A stretch of 40,222 nucleotides of DNA from Alphaproteobacteria bacterium (GCA_024640405.1 JAHEFB010000042.1:1-40222); one strand, 5' to 3'; numbered from the stretch's first letter, positions 1-9,495 are shown. Program-made: numbers and translations. Notes: generated by a model not told the origin, from the sequence alone.

Positions 1-819
1 TCTGCAATCAATCAGCTTCAGAACACCTCGCCCGATACCGGTGATGAAGCGCAACAGACCAGTGTGTCATTTGAAATCCCGGATCTGGACCAGCATCTGA
101 ATGGCGGTTTCCGGAAAAACGGATTGCACGAGGTGCGCTGCAGCCTTGCGCGCGATTTCGCCTGTGCTGCCGGGTTTACCCTGGGGTTGGCCGCACAATT
201 CGGCAAGAAGAACTGCCGCCGGATTTTCTGGGTGATTGATCCCGCAGCCTCAATCGATTCCGGCTTACCTTTTCCAGATGGTTTAAGCGAGCACGGCATC
301 GATCCGAAAGCATTGATTTTTGTGCGTCCCATCACCCTGCAGGATGCCTTGTGGGCAACTGATCAGGCCGCCAAGTGCAGCGATCTTTCAGCTGTTGTTT
401 TTCAGGTCAGGGGCAATCCCAGGCATTTTGACATGACCGCTACACGCCGGTTGATGCTGCGGGCACGCGAAAGCGGCGTACTGGTATGCGTGCTGCGGCA
501 GAGCGGAGAAGAAGAAGCCAGTGCTGCAGCGACCCGCTGGCATGTCGAAATAATGCCTTCAGGACCCGACCCTGACTTTGAACATGGCCTTGGACAGACA
601 CGTCATGTGCAAAAACTTGAGCGCAACCGCCACGGCCGGACAGGACAGTGGACTTTATTGTGGAACCCGCAAACCCGAGCCTTTGAGGATGGCACACCTG
701 AGGATGACACATCGAAAACACAAACAGCGCATCCTGTCGGTCGCGTTCACACATCTGTCCACAGACCGGATAGCCCGGCTGAAATGGGGCAAGTCGTGGA
801 TTTTGAACGCGCGTCCTGA
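1..819 (+). CDS. imuA: ImuA-like mutagenesis protein (5' partial)
   Basis: ImuA is a RecA/SulA-like accessory of the ImuA-ImuB-DnaE2 translesion polymerase set, which causes SOS-induced mutagenesis in many alphaproteobacteria. The frame is open from base 1, so the gene probably starts outside the window; a GTG at 64 is a possible internal start. The visible protein has the ImuA hallmark near its start (DLDQHLNGGFRKNGLHEV, the GGL/GLHE region that replaces a RecA Walker A site), followed by a RecA-like core. It overlaps the start of imuB by about 115 bases, which fits co-translation. The identity rests on these motifs and on the gene order with imuB and dnaE2. The true start and any LexA box lie upstream and cannot be seen. 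Confidence 0.85.
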   Translation, partial: SAINQLQNTSPDTGDEAQQTSVSFEIPDLDQHLNGGFRKNGLHEVRCSLARDFACAAGFTLGLAAQFGKKNCRRIFWVIDPAASIDSGLPFPDGLSEHGIDPKALIFVRPITLQDALWATDQAAKCSDLSAVVFQVRGNPRHFDMTATRRLMLRARESGVLVCVLRQSGEEEASAAATRWHVEIMPSGPDPDFEHGLGQTRHVQKLERNRHGRTGQWTLLWNPQTRAFEDGTPEDDTSKTQTAHPVGRVHTSVHRPDSPAEMGQVVDFERAS

Positions 820-2281
820 CAGCCCACCCATTGTCATTACGGATATGGAAAAGAACGCTGTTCGCGTCGTGGCACACGAAGCACACGCGGCGCGCTTCGG
901 CATGTTCAACGGACAAAGCCTGAGCGATGCCCGCGCTCTTGTGCCTGACCTTGAGCATCACACGAGAGACCGGGATGAAGAGTACAAGCTGCTTGGTTCA
1001 CTCGCAGCATGGTGTGAGCGCTACACCCCGCTTGTTGCGCTGGACGGCAATGACGGCCTGTTCATGGACGTCACCGGGTGCGCCCACCTGTTTGACGGAG
1101 AAACAAGCTTCATTGCCGATATCGAAACCCGGCTTACCGCACAAGGCTTCACCGTTCGTATCTGCCTGGCAGATACCGCCGGCGCGGCATGGGCAATGGC
1201 ACGCCACGGCACCGGGCGCATTATCGCATGCGGTCAGCATACACAGGCGATAAGCGTCCTGCCACTTGCCGCGCTTCGCCTGGATGCATCGCTTGTGATC
1301 GGGCTTGGCCGGGTCGGCTTCAAAACCATTGGCTGTATAGCCGACCTACCACGTGCGCCTTTGACAACGCGTTTCGGCAAACATCTGCTGGACAGGCTCG
1401 ATCAGGCATCAGGGCGCCTGGATGAGGTCATCTCCCCCCTCATGCCGGTCCCCGAGCTTGCATCGGAAAAACGCTTTGCCGAGCCGATCGTGCATGAAGA
1501 CGACATCAAGCGCTGTATTGGCGTCCTGGCAGGCAATATCATCGGGCTGCTGGAACGGCGCAATCTCGGCGCCAGAATTTGTGAGGTGAAGCTGTTCCGG
1601 GTTGATGGGGAGGTTCAGTCGCTTACAGTTCATGCTGCCAACCCGTTGCGGAACCCGCACCGCATTGCAGCCTTGTTTCATGAACGACTGGCCAGCCTGC
1701 ATACCGATCTTGATGCAGGCTTCGGTTTTGACATCATGCGGCTCAATATTCTGCAGGCCAGCCCGTTCAACGGCGCTCAGCATGACCTGGTTGAGCAAAC
1801 CGGTAACGATGATCGATATGCAGAGCTTATAGACCGGTTGGGCGCGCGGCTTGGCAGCGACCGGGTTTTGCAGTTCTCATTCGCTGACACTCATATTCCG
1901 GAACGCCGGTTTGCGCTTGTGCCGGTCTCCCGACGAGGCGGCAAAACCGACCCGGACCAGGTGGCATTGCCCGGCCCTGCCAAAACCCCGACGCGGCCTC
2001 TGGTGCTGCTGGAAAGGCCTGAGCCGATAGAGGCCATTGCACAGGTGCCGGACAGCCCGCCAAGCAGGTTTCGCTGGCGCAAGGTGCTGTATGAAATCGC
2101 CCGTTCAGAAGGCCCGGAGAGGATCGCCTGTGAATGGTGGCGTGACGGACGCGCCAGTCTGAGCCGGGATTATTTTCGTGTTGAAGATACACAAGGCTAT
2201 CGCTTCTGGCTGTTTCGATACGGGCTTTACGAGCGGGAAACTGCAAGACCGGACTGGTATATGCACGGGCTGTTCTCATGA
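704..2281 (+). CDS. imuB: ImuB, non-catalytic Y-family polymerase homologue
   Basis: ImuB is the Y-family-like hub that links ImuA, DnaE2 and the sliding clamp during translesion synthesis. The protein opens with RILSVAFTHLSTDRIAR, where catalytic Y-family polymerases have an aspartate, and the usual SIDE segment reads ALDGNDGLFMDVTG, so the acidic residues needed for catalysis are missing, as known for ImuB. The C-terminal part (PPSRFRWRKVLYEIARSEGPERIACEWWRDG) is the typical ImuB tail. The ATG at 704 is chosen because it lies a few residues before the first strand; the ATG at 689 is equally possible and neither has a well-spaced ribosome site. The stop codon overlaps the dnaE2 start (ATGA at 2278-2281). 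Confidence 0.93.
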   Translation: MTHRKHKQRILSVAFTHLSTDRIARLKWGKSWILNARPDSPPIVITDMEKNAVRVVAHEAHAARFGMFNGQSLSDARALVPDLEHHTRDRDEEYKLLGSLAAWCERYTPLVALDGNDGLFMDVTGCAHLFDGETSFIADIETRLTAQGFTVRICLADTAGAAWAMARHGTGRIIACGQHTQAISVLPLAALRLDASLVIGLGRVGFKTIGCIADLPRAPLTTRFGKHLLDRLDQASGRLDEVISPLMPVPELASEKRFAEPIVHEDDIKRCIGVLAGNIIGLLERRNLGARICEVKLFRVDGEVQSLTVHAANPLRNPHRIAALFHERLASLHTDLDAGFGFDIMRLNILQASPFNGAQHDLVEQTGNDDRYAELIDRLGARLGSDRVLQFSFADTHIPERRFALVPVSRRGGKTDPDQVALPGPAKTPTRPLVLLERPEPIEAIAQVPDSPPSRFRWRKVLYEIARSEGPERIACEWWRDGRASLSRDYFRVEDTQGYRFWLFRYGLYERETARPDWYMHGLFS

Positions 2282-5200
2282 CCCGGTATTATGAGCTGGC
2301 ATGCAGCAGTAACTTCTCATTCCTGCGCGGCGCATCGCACCCGGAAGAACTGGTTGTGCAGGCAAAGCAGTTGGGGATCAGCGGGCTTTCAATCACTGAC
2401 CGCAATTCTCTGGCAGGAGTTGTGCGCGGACACATGGCCGCAAAGGAAGCAGGCCTGGCTTATGCACCCGGCTGCCGGTTGGTGTTTGCCGATGCCACAC
2501 CGGATATTCTCGCCTGGCCGAAAAACCGTACCGCCTGGGGGCAGCTTTGCGAGCTTCTAACCCTCGGCAAACGGCGCACAACGAAAGGCGGCTGTGAGCT
2601 GTATCTGAAAGACCTGCTGGAGCATGGCGACGGTCTGTTGATGGCCCTGGCAGCACACCGTGCAGACAAGACATTTCAAGCCTGCCTTGAGAAACTGAAA
2701 CCGGTCTTCCCGCACCATGTGCATGTTGCAGTCATGCGCAATCACACCAGCACGGACCAGCGTCGGTTATCCGCACTTTCAAAGCTTGCCGGCAGGCATC
2801 AGGTACCGCTCATGGCCATCGGCGATGTGCTGTACCATCACCCGGATCGACGGCCGCTGCAGGATGTGCTGACCTGTATCCGCGAACACGAGACCCTGCA
2901 TTCCATCGGAACGAAGCTTGAACCCAATGCAGAACGGCATTTGCGTCCACCGGAAGAAATGCTGCGCCTGTTCAAGGGATATCAAAGCGCTGTCGAGCAA
3001 ACTGCACATGTTTTCGAGCAGATTGATTTTTCGCTTGATGAGCTGCGCTACCTGTATCCCGATGACCCGGTATTCGAGGAACTCGGCAATGAGCCCCTGC
3101 CTTCACAGGAGGCACTGGAAAAGCTGACTGCCCTTGGCCTGAAGAAACGCTACCCTGCCGGTGCGCCACAAAGAGTCGTCGATGCCATCGCCCATGAAAC
3201 CGGATTGATTGCAAAGCTCAATTACGCACCCTACTTCCTCACCGTTTATGACATCGTGCGGTTTGCCCGCTCAAAGGGTATTTTATGCCAGGGGCGCGGA
3301 TCGGCTGCCAATTCCTCCATCTGTTACTGCCTCGGCATCACGGAAGTGGATCCAGGCAAGGTCAGTTTGCTGTTTGAACGTTTCATTTCCGAAGAACGCA
3401 ATGAACCGCCGGATATCGATGTTGATTTCGAGCACGAACGCCGCGAAGAGGTCATCCAGTATATCTATGCCAGGTACGGGCGTGACAAGGCGGGCCTTGC
3501 CGCCACCGTCGTCAGCTACCGGTCGCGATCAGCACTGCGCGAAGTGGGCAAGGTGTTTGGTTTGTCCGACGATGCAATCACCGCCATATCAGGTACCAAA
3601 TGGGGAAGTTATTCCCGTGAAATCGACCCCGAAGACGCCAGGCGCGCCGGGCTTGATCCCGATGACAAGCATCTCAGCCAGATGCTTGATCTTGCGTCCC
3701 AGATCATCGGCTTCCCGCGGCATTTGTCGCAACATGTCGGCGGTTTCGTCATTTCACGCGACCGGCTGTCGTCTCTGATACCCATCGAAAATGCAGCCAT
3801 GCAGGATCGCACAGTTGTTGAATGGGACAAGGATGATCTGGAATGCCTCGGCATGCTGAAAATCGACGTTTTGGCATTGGGCATGCTGACCTGCATCCGC
3901 AAGGCTTTTGATTTTCTGCGAACCCATTACGGACGCAGCGAAACCCTGTCTTCGTTGCCCGAAAAAGATACCGCGACCTATGACATGATCTGCCGGGCCG
4001 ACACGATCGGGGTGTTCCAGATCGAAAGCCGGGCACAGATGTCCATGCTGCCGCGCCTGAAACCACGATGCTATTACGATCTTGTGATCGAGGTTGCCAT
4101 TGTACGCCCCGGCCCTATCCAGGGCGACATGGTGCACCCCTATCTGCGCCGCCGCCAGGGCAAGGAAAAAGTCAGCTTTCCCAAAGACGAACTGGCGGAA
4201 GTGCTGGGCAAGACACTGGGTGTGCCGCTGTTTCAGGAGCAGGCGATGAATATTGCCATCGTGGCGGCAAAGTTCTCTCCCGGCGAAGCCGACAAACTGC
4301 GCCGCGCCATGGCGACCTTCAGGCGCGTCGGCACCATCAATTCATTCCGTGACAAAATGGTCGGGGGCATGGTGTCGAACGGCTATGAACGCGAATTCGC
4401 CGAGCATTGCTTCAAGCAAATCGAGGGCTTTGGCGATTATGGATTTCCCGAAAGCCATGCCGCCAGTTTCGCCCTGCTGGTTTATGTATCGTGCTGGCTG
4501 AAGTGCCATTATCCGGATGTGTTTTGTGCCGCCATCCTGAACTCGCAGCCCATGGGGTTTTACGCGCCGGCTCAATTGATCCGCGATGCCCGCGAACACG
4601 GTGTTGAGGTGCGCGATGTTGATGTCAACCATTCGCAGTGGTTGTCCCTACTGGAAGCAGAGGCTGAAGTTTTGCCGGTTTCGCCGCAGCACAGCGAGCT
4701 CGAAACCGTGCAGAAGAACACCCATGCGGTGAGACTGGGACTGCAGCAGGTCAAGGGGCTTGGCAAGGAAGATGCCGACCTGCTGATCGAGCATCGACGT
4801 GACGGCTATGACAGCGTGCGTGATTTGTGGATGCGCTCGGGGCTGACGCGCCGGATCATTGAAAAACTCGCAGATGCAGATTGCTTCCGTTCCATCGGTC
4901 TGGACCGGCGCGATGCACTTTGGGCGGTAAAGGCGCTTGACCCGTTAAGCAGTGCAGAACGCCTGCCGCTGTTTGCAGCAGCAGATGCACGTGATCTGCA
5001 GCGCGAGCCGGATGTTCACCTGCCGCCCATGCCGTTGGGCGAGCACGTCATCAATGATTATCAGTCGCTGTCATATTCCCTGAAAGCCCATCCCATTTCA
5101 TTTCTGAGGCAGCGGCTTGAGAATGACCGCTATCTCAGAAGTGAAACGCTGCAGACAACGGTCAGTGACCGCATGGTCAAGGTTGCAGGCCTTGTACTGG

Positions 5201-5628
5201 TGCGCCAGAGACCTGGATCTGCCAAGGGTGTCATCTTTGCAACCATTGAGGATGAAACCGGCGTGGCCAACCTCATCGTGTGGCCGAAAGCCTTTGAAAA
5301 ATATCGCACGGTCATACTGGGCAGCAGATGCATCGGGGTGCGTGGCCGGTTGCAGAAAGAGGATGGTGTCATTCATGTGGTCGCCCATCATCTGGAAGAT
5401 CTGACCCCCTTGCTGGCAGATATTGCCAACCTGACAATTCATATGGGGGGCCTGGCGAATGCCGATGAAGTGCGCCGTCCGCAAGAAAGCATTCAAAGCA
5501 AGATAAGACCGGCTTCGCGGATCGACGCGCTAATGCACAAGGCTCCAATACCTGTCGCCAATCATGAGAAATCCGCCAGCACACAGGTCACCCGGCGAGC
5601 TCTGCCGAAGGGCCGAAATTTTCATTAG
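2278..5628 (+). CDS. dnaE2: Error-prone DNA polymerase DnaE2 (ImuC)
   Basis: This is the C-family polymerase that performs lesion bypass with ImuA and ImuB. At 1116 residues it is close to the usual DnaE2 length. The PHP domain begins YYELACSSNFSFLRGASHPEEL, the DnaE2 form in which the DnaE histidine is replaced. The palm carries the catalytic acidic cluster PDIDVDFEHERREEV around residues 378-392, and KIDVLALGMLTC supplies the third acidic residue. A helix-hairpin-helix region (LGLQQVKGLGKEDADLL) and a C-terminal OB fold (VKVAGLVLVRQRPGSAKGV) follow. It is translationally coupled to imuB by ATGA. Nothing indicates truncation. Confidence 0.96.
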   Translation: MTRYYELACSSNFSFLRGASHPEELVVQAKQLGISGLSITDRNSLAGVVRGHMAAKEAGLAYAPGCRLVFADATPDILAWPKNRTAWGQLCELLTLGKRRTTKGGCELYLKDLLEHGDGLLMALAAHRADKTFQACLEKLKPVFPHHVHVAVMRNHTSTDQRRLSALSKLAGRHQVPLMAIGDVLYHHPDRRPLQDVLTCIREHETLHSIGTKLEPNAERHLRPPEEMLRLFKGYQSAVEQTAHVFEQIDFSLDELRYLYPDDPVFEELGNEPLPSQEALEKLTALGLKKRYPAGAPQRVVDAIAHETGLIAKLNYAPYFLTVYDIVRFARSKGILCQGRGSAANSSICYCLGITEVDPGKVSLLFERFISEERNEPPDIDVDFEHERREEVIQYIYARYGRDKAGLAATVVSYRSRSALREVGKVFGLSDDAITAISGTKWGSYSREIDPEDARRAGLDPDDKHLSQMLDLASQIIGFPRHLSQHVGGFVISRDRLSSLIPIENAAMQDRTVVEWDKDDLECLGMLKIDVLALGMLTCIRKAFDFLRTHYGRSETLSSLPEKDTATYDMICRADTIGVFQIESRAQMSMLPRLKPRCYYDLVIEVAIVRPGPIQGDMVHPYLRRRQGKEKVSFPKDELAEVLGKTLGVPLFQEQAMNIAIVAAKFSPGEADKLRRAMATFRRVGTINSFRDKMVGGMVSNGYEREFAEHCFKQIEGFGDYGFPESHAASFALLVYVSCWLKCHYPDVFCAAILNSQPMGFYAPAQLIRDAREHGVEVRDVDVNHSQWLSLLEAEAEVLPVSPQHSELETVQKNTHAVRLGLQQVKGLGKEDADLLIEHRRDGYDSVRDLWMRSGLTRRIIEKLADADCFRSIGLDRRDALWAVKALDPLSSAERLPLFAAADARDLQREPDVHLPPMPLGEHVINDYQSLSYSLKAHPISFLRQRLENDRYLRSETLQTTVSDRMVKVAGLVLVRQRPGSAKGVIFATIEDETGVANLIVWPKAFEKYRTVILGSRCIGVRGRLQKEDGVIHVVAHHLEDLTPLLADIANLTIHMGGLANADEVRRPQESIQSKIRPASRIDALMHKAPIPVANHEKSASTQVTRRALPKGRNFH

Positions 5629-5789
5629 AGCTTGCCGATCGAACATATTCTCCCCACCCTGCATAAACCGCAGGAGCAAGGAAATTTGGACTTTTACGTC
5701 AACATGCCTATATGACTTCAGTCAAGTGAGCCATGTTTGGTCGCTTATATACTCGCGCAAGTTCCTGAATGAAGAAAGATCGAGCCGCC

Positions 5790-6458
5790 ATGAGCGACAT
5801 ACTTGAAAAATCTGCGAACGGCGCAAGTAAAGCAAAGTCCGTGTTTTCCCAGGATCCTCACAGACCTGGCGAACCGCGGGAAAAAGTGCTTGAAGTGGCA
5901 ATTGGGCGAGAAGTCAGGGCATTCCGGCGCCAGCACAACATAACCGTGGCTGACCTTGCCAAAACCACCGGCCTTTCAATCGGCATGCTGTCGAAAATCG
6001 AGAACGGCGTCACTTCGCCTTCCCTCACGACCCTGCAAACACTGGCGAATGCGCTGAGCGTTCCCCTGACTTCATTTTTTCGCGGCTTCGAGGAGCAGCG
6101 TGAGGCAGTTCATGTCAAGGCAGGCAAAGGTGCAGAGGCCGGCGGGCGCGGTACACGGGCCGGACATCAGTATAATCTACTGGGTCATATCGGCTCCAAT
6201 GCTTCCGGCGTCATCGTTGAACCCTATCTGATCACATTGACTGAAGAGTCAGATATCTTCCCCGAGTTTCAGCACGACGGCATGGAATTCATCTACATGC
6301 TGGAAGGCGAAGTCGAATATCGACATGGCGACAAGACTTTCATTTTGCAGCCCGGAGACAGCTTCTTCTTTGATGCCGATGCTCCGCACGGGCCGCAGAC
6401 ACACATCAAACTGCCGGCGCGCTACCTGTCGATTATCTCGTATCCGCAGAACTCCTAA
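5790..6458 (+). CDS. XRE-family regulator with C-terminal cupin domain
   Basis: This is a transcriptional regulator with an N-terminal helix-turn-helix (FRRQHNITVADLAKTTGLS, then IGMLSKIENGVTSPSLTTL) and a C-terminal cupin (EFQHDGMEFIYMLEGEVEY, then LQPGDSFFFDADAPHGPQ). That arrangement is typical of small-molecule-responsive regulators in amine, betaine or polyamine catabolism. The ATG at 5790 is favoured because GAAGAAAG lies about 12 bases upstream; an in-frame ATG at 5769 would add seven residues. It lies 400 bases upstream of the transporter gene in the same direction, ahead of the amt-mgs-gmaS genes, so control of methylamine assimilation is a reasonable inference. The ligand cannot be read from the sequence. 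Confidence 0.88.
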   Translation: MSDILEKSANGASKAKSVFSQDPHRPGEPREKVLEVAIGREVRAFRRQHNITVADLAKTTGLSIGMLSKIENGVTSPSLTTLQTLANALSVPLTSFFRGFEEQREAVHVKAGKGAEAGGRGTRAGHQYNLLGHIGSNASGVIVEPYLITLTEESDIFPEFQHDGMEFIYMLEGEVEYRHGDKTFILQPGDSFFFDADAPHGPQTHIKLPARYLSIISYPQNS

Positions 6459-6857
6459 AACGAGAAAAATTTGCATAAAGCAGGCCGAACCGCGTTCGTG
6501 CCACACCCATACCCGTTCCCAATCCGGGTCAAAAATCCGGATTTGTGATTCTCTCTTCATGAACAAAAATTAACGTTCTGGCCCCGTGTGGGCCAATACG
6601 GGGTTAGGAACGCGGGCCGCCACAAGACTTGTCGGCTAAGTATTTGCGGACACCAAACGCCGAAAAACTGCTGTTTTTCCTCGCCCCCCTGCATTCAATT
6701 TCATCCACAAGCTCACAGATATCCCTAGTGCGGCATATTGACAGAGCCCAGGTTTTGCAGGCAACCTCTCCATTCAACTTTTTTTACTCGCAGGCATAAT
6801 TCCACTTAAATCAAAAGGAATGGCTGTCCATCATACAGCCAAAGAGGGAGCAGAGAA
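6459..6857. promoter_or_regulatory. Intergenic regulatory region upstream of amt
   Basis: This 399-base gap between the XRE-cupin regulator and the transporter gene contains no convincing gene. It holds two inverted repeats: CCCCGT (6582-6587) with ACGGGG (6598-6603), and a perfect 7-bp pair at 6821-6841, annotated separately. I looked for a sigma-54 element (GG and GC with the usual 10-base spacing), which would be expected for a nitrogen-regulated amt gene, and did not find a good one. Promoter elements cannot be placed with confidence. Confidence 0.5.
6821..6841 (+). promoter_or_regulatory. Inverted repeat in the amt leader, candidate operator
   Basis: TGGCTGT and ACAGCCA form a perfect 7-bp inverted repeat around a 7-base spacer. 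It ends 16 bases before the transporter start codon, just before the ribosome site AGAGGGAG. It could bind a regulator, for instance the nearby XRE-cupin protein, or form a hairpin in the mRNA leader. Only the symmetry is directly seen. Confidence 0.4.
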
Positions 6858-8216
6858 ATGGGGAGTAATATTGACGCACTCACCACCGTTTTCACCGAGT
6901 TTTATTACTGGGTGACGGTCGTGTTCATGTTTTTGATTCACGTCGGGTTCTGTATGTATGAGGTGGGCGCCAGCCGGCGTCGAAATCACATGCACACACT
7001 GATGAAGAATACGATGCTGATCCCGCTGGTCACCATCACCTTCTTCTTCTTCGGCTGGTGGATCTACTGGGCATTTCCAAATGGCCCGTTCATCACCGGA
7101 GGTCTGGAAGACGGCTCCGCCAACGCTGCATGGTCACCAACCATGGCAACCAATCTCGGCGACAGGATCACCGGTGTCTTCTGGGCAGCGTTTCTCCTGT
7201 TCTCATGGACCGCAGCCTCGATCGTCTCCGGTTCGGTTATCGAACGGATTCGATCCACAGCGTTCTGGATTCACGCCGTGCTGATCGGCTCGGTATTCTG
7301 GATCATCGACGCGGCGTGGGGCTGGCACTTCGGTGGCTGGATGGTCAAACTGCTTGGCTATCACGATGCCTATGCGTCCGGTGTTATTCATGCGATTGCC
7401 GGCGGTTATGCACTCGGCGTCCTTGTGGTTCTCGGGCCACGCCTCGGCAAATTTGCCGCTGACGGTACACCGCGCGATATCCCGCCGCATAATCCATGGC
7501 TGGTCACAATCGGCCTGTTCCTGATCTATACGGGCTTCTGGGGCTTCTATGCAGCATGCAACGTTCCGATCATCTCGCCTGAAGTTATTGACGGCCAGAT
7601 CACCGGGGTGACCTGGACTGCGACCAATATCTATCTGGCTCCAACCACACTTGGCGCCATTACCTTCAACTTCCTGATGTCATTGTCCGGCGGATTGCTG
7701 GTGGCCTATATCATATCCAAGGGCGATGCATTCTGGACGTATTCCGGTGGCCTTGCAGGGATCATCACGGCATCTGCCGGTAACGATCTCTACCACCCGA
7801 TACAAGCCATGTTCATTGCGGGCATCGGTACCTACTGTGCCTACAAGCTGCACTACTGGGTTGAACGCAAGTTCAAGATCGATGATGCTGTTGGTGCAGT
7901 GGCAGTTCACGGGTATGCCGGTTTCATCGGTGTGTGTATTGCCGGCTTCATGCTCTGGGGCCAGCCTTCGTCACCATATGAAGGCTATGCCGCGATCAAT
8001 CCGCTTGGCCAGTTCCTAGGCGCGGTCATCATGTTCGGCGTGCTAGGTTTCCTGCCGGCATTCATTGTATCGAAGATCATGGCAAGCATGGACATGCTGC
8101 GCATACCGGCGAAAGCTGAATTGCAGGGCCTTGATCACCACAGCGAACTCGCATACCAGGCGGCCATTGACGATGTCCAGGCTGCTGAGCGTGAACTCGC
8201 TGACAAACAAGCTTAG
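6858..8216 (+). CDS. Ammonium/methylammonium transporter, Amt family
   Basis: This is an integral membrane channel of the Amt/MEP/Rh family with about eleven hydrophobic segments across 452 residues. The twin-histidine pore pair appears to be present: the first His in GYHDAYASGVIHAIAGG and the second in DDAVGAVAVHGYAGF. The acidic residue needed in the first motif (HDAY) is also kept. The ribosome site AGAGGGAG lies ahead of the ATG. No glnK/PII gene is adjacent, unlike classic glnK-amtB operons. The position next to mgsABC-gmaS suggests that it imports or recaptures methylammonium or ammonium; that substrate is inferred. It forms a two-gene unit with the 71-aa protein that follows. Confidence 0.93.
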   Translation: MGSNIDALTTVFTEFYYWVTVVFMFLIHVGFCMYEVGASRRRNHMHTLMKNTMLIPLVTITFFFFGWWIYWAFPNGPFITGGLEDGSANAAWSPTMATNLGDRITGVFWAAFLLFSWTAASIVSGSVIERIRSTAFWIHAVLIGSVFWIIDAAWGWHFGGWMVKLLGYHDAYASGVIHAIAGGYALGVLVVLGPRLGKFAADGTPRDIPPHNPWLVTIGLFLIYTGFWGFYAACNVPIISPEVIDGQITGVTWTATNIYLAPTTLGAITFNFLMSLSGGLLVAYIISKGDAFWTYSGGLAGIITASAGNDLYHPIQAMFIAGIGTYCAYKLHYWVERKFKIDDAVGAVAVHGYAGFIGVCIAGFMLWGQPSSPYEGYAAINPLGQFLGAVIMFGVLGFLPAFIVSKIMASMDMLRIPAKAELQGLDHHSELAYQAAIDDVQAAERELADKQA

Positions 8217-8230
8217 GAAGGAAAGATAAC

Positions 8231-8446
8231 ATGTCTACCAATGGAATGAGCAGCTGGGCTGTTGATCTGAAGGACGTTGGCGCGATCTATCCCTTCCAGG
8301 GAACGGAGGTCATTCTGGTCATCCTCGGCCTCGCCTTCTGGATAGGATTTCACGTGCTGCAGGCGAGAGTTGAAGCAAGTGAACTTGCCGATGCAGAACG
8401 GGACTTCAATGCCGAGCATTCGACCAAGAACATTGATCGATATTAG
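8231..8446 (+). CDS. Small single-span membrane protein linked to amt
   Basis: This is a 71-residue protein of unrecognised family. It has one predicted membrane helix (EVILVILGLAFWIGFHVLQA, about residues 27-46) with a short polar N-terminus and a charged, acidic C-terminal tail (EASELADAERDFNAEH). A strong ribosome site, AGGAAGGA, stands before the ATG. It starts 14 bases after the transporter stop and is followed by a clear terminator, so the two genes are probably transcribed and translated together. An accessory or regulatory subunit of the transporter is a plausible inference, with no direct evidence. Confidence 0.8.
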   Translation: MSTNGMSSWAVDLKDVGAIYPFQGTEVILVILGLAFWIGFHVLQARVEASELADAERDFNAEHSTKNIDRY

Positions 8447-8462
8447 CCAACCCCACCAAATC

Positions 8463-8499
8463 AAGGGCGGATGCGGAAATCGCATCCGCCCTTTCTTTT
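8463..8499 (+). terminator. Rho-independent terminator after amt unit
   Basis: A 13-bp perfect stem (AAGGGCGGATGCG with CGCATCCGCCCTT) around the loop GAAAT is followed by a T-rich run. It ends the amt/small-protein unit and separates it from mgsA. Confidence 0.93.
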
Positions 8500-8594
8500 G
8501 CCTGTAAAGAAAAAAACATTCCTGCCAGTTGAAAGCGTTTACTATTGGTGATAGCGTTTTTTCAGATACAAATTGCCAAAATGGACAAACTGAA

Positions 8595-9491
8595 ATGTGT
8601 GGAATTGTAGGACTGTTCCTGAAGGACAAGTCGCTGGAGCCGAAGCTGGGATCCATGCTGACTGACATGCTGATTACCATGACGGACCGTGGCCCGGACA
8701 GCGCCGGTATTGCCATCTACGGTACCGACGAAGACAACAACACCAAGCTGACAATTCAATCAAACAATCCTGAAGCGGATTTCGATCAACTGGACAAGGC
8801 CTTGTCCGAGGCGGCGAACACGCAAGTTTCGATACGGGTCAAGGACACTCACGCAGTGCTGGAGGTCCCCGACAAGATGGTCGATGACGTTCGCACAGCC
8901 CTTGTTGAACTGCGCCCTAATGTGCGTGTCATGAGTGTCGGCGATATCATGGAAATTTACAAGGAAGTCGGCTTGCCAAAGGATGTTGCAGCGAGATTTT
9001 CACTGGCGGAAATGAGCGGCAGCCACGGCATTGGACATACCCGCATGGCGACAGAGTCTGCCGTGACGACCATGGGCGCGCACCCGTTCTCAACAGGATC
9101 CGACCAATGCCTGGTGCACAACGGATCGCTGTCCAACCACAACAGCCTGCGGCGCAAACTGAAGCGAGACGGCATTGCATTTGAAACGGACAACGATTCA
9201 GAAGTCGCTGCTGCCTATCTGACCCACAAGATGAAACACGGCAGCAATCTCGGCGAGGCACTGAAATCCAGCCTTGATGATCTCGACGGCTTCTTCACTT
9301 TTGTCGTCGGCACAAAGGATGGTTTCGGCGTGGTCCGCGATCCGATTGCCTGCAAACCCGCCGTGATGGCCGAAACCGATCAGTATGTGGCTTTTGGCTC
9401 GGAGTACCGCGCGCTGGTCAACCTGCCTGGTATCGAGCAGGCCCGCGTGTGGGAACCTGAACCGGCAACCGTGTATTTCTGGGAGCATTAA
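8595..9491 (+). CDS. mgsA: N-methylglutamate synthase subunit A, class II glutamine amidotransferase
   Basis: This subunit of a split glutamate-synthase-like enzyme corresponds to the amidotransferase domain. In the N-methylglutamate pathway MgsABC convert gamma-glutamylmethylamide or methylamine equivalents to N-methylglutamate. The start at 8595 is chosen because it gives MCGIVGLF, placing the nucleophile Cys at position 2 for exposure after Met removal. Other Ntn-hydrolase motifs are present: GHTRMAT near residue 148, HNGSLSN near 175 and TDNDSE near 200. An insert of roughly 90 residues sits between the N-terminal strand and GHTRMAT. The ribosome site is weak. A possible promoter (TTGAAA at 8529, TAGCGT at 8552) lies upstream. 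The homologous family in rhizobia is called GlxB. Confidence 0.87.
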   Translation: MCGIVGLFLKDKSLEPKLGSMLTDMLITMTDRGPDSAGIAIYGTDEDNNTKLTIQSNNPEADFDQLDKALSEAANTQVSIRVKDTHAVLEVPDKMVDDVRTALVELRPNVRVMSVGDIMEIYKEVGLPKDVAARFSLAEMSGSHGIGHTRMATESAVTTMGAHPFSTGSDQCLVHNGSLSNHNSLRRKLKRDGIAFETDNDSEVAAAYLTHKMKHGSNLGEALKSSLDDLDGFFTFVVGTKDGFGVVRDPIACKPAVMAETDQYVAFGSEYRALVNLPGIEQARVWEPEPATVYFWEH

Positions 9492-9495
9492 GCCC

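Noticed and set aside
6459..6857. Sigma-54 promoter before amt
   Set aside because: No GG/GC pair with the required spacing and flanking TGGC/TTGC was found.
8529..8594. TTG start giving a 22-residue extension of MgsA
   Set aside because: It would bury the catalytic cysteine that must be N-terminal, and glutamate-synthase-type propeptides are not expected in this subunit family.
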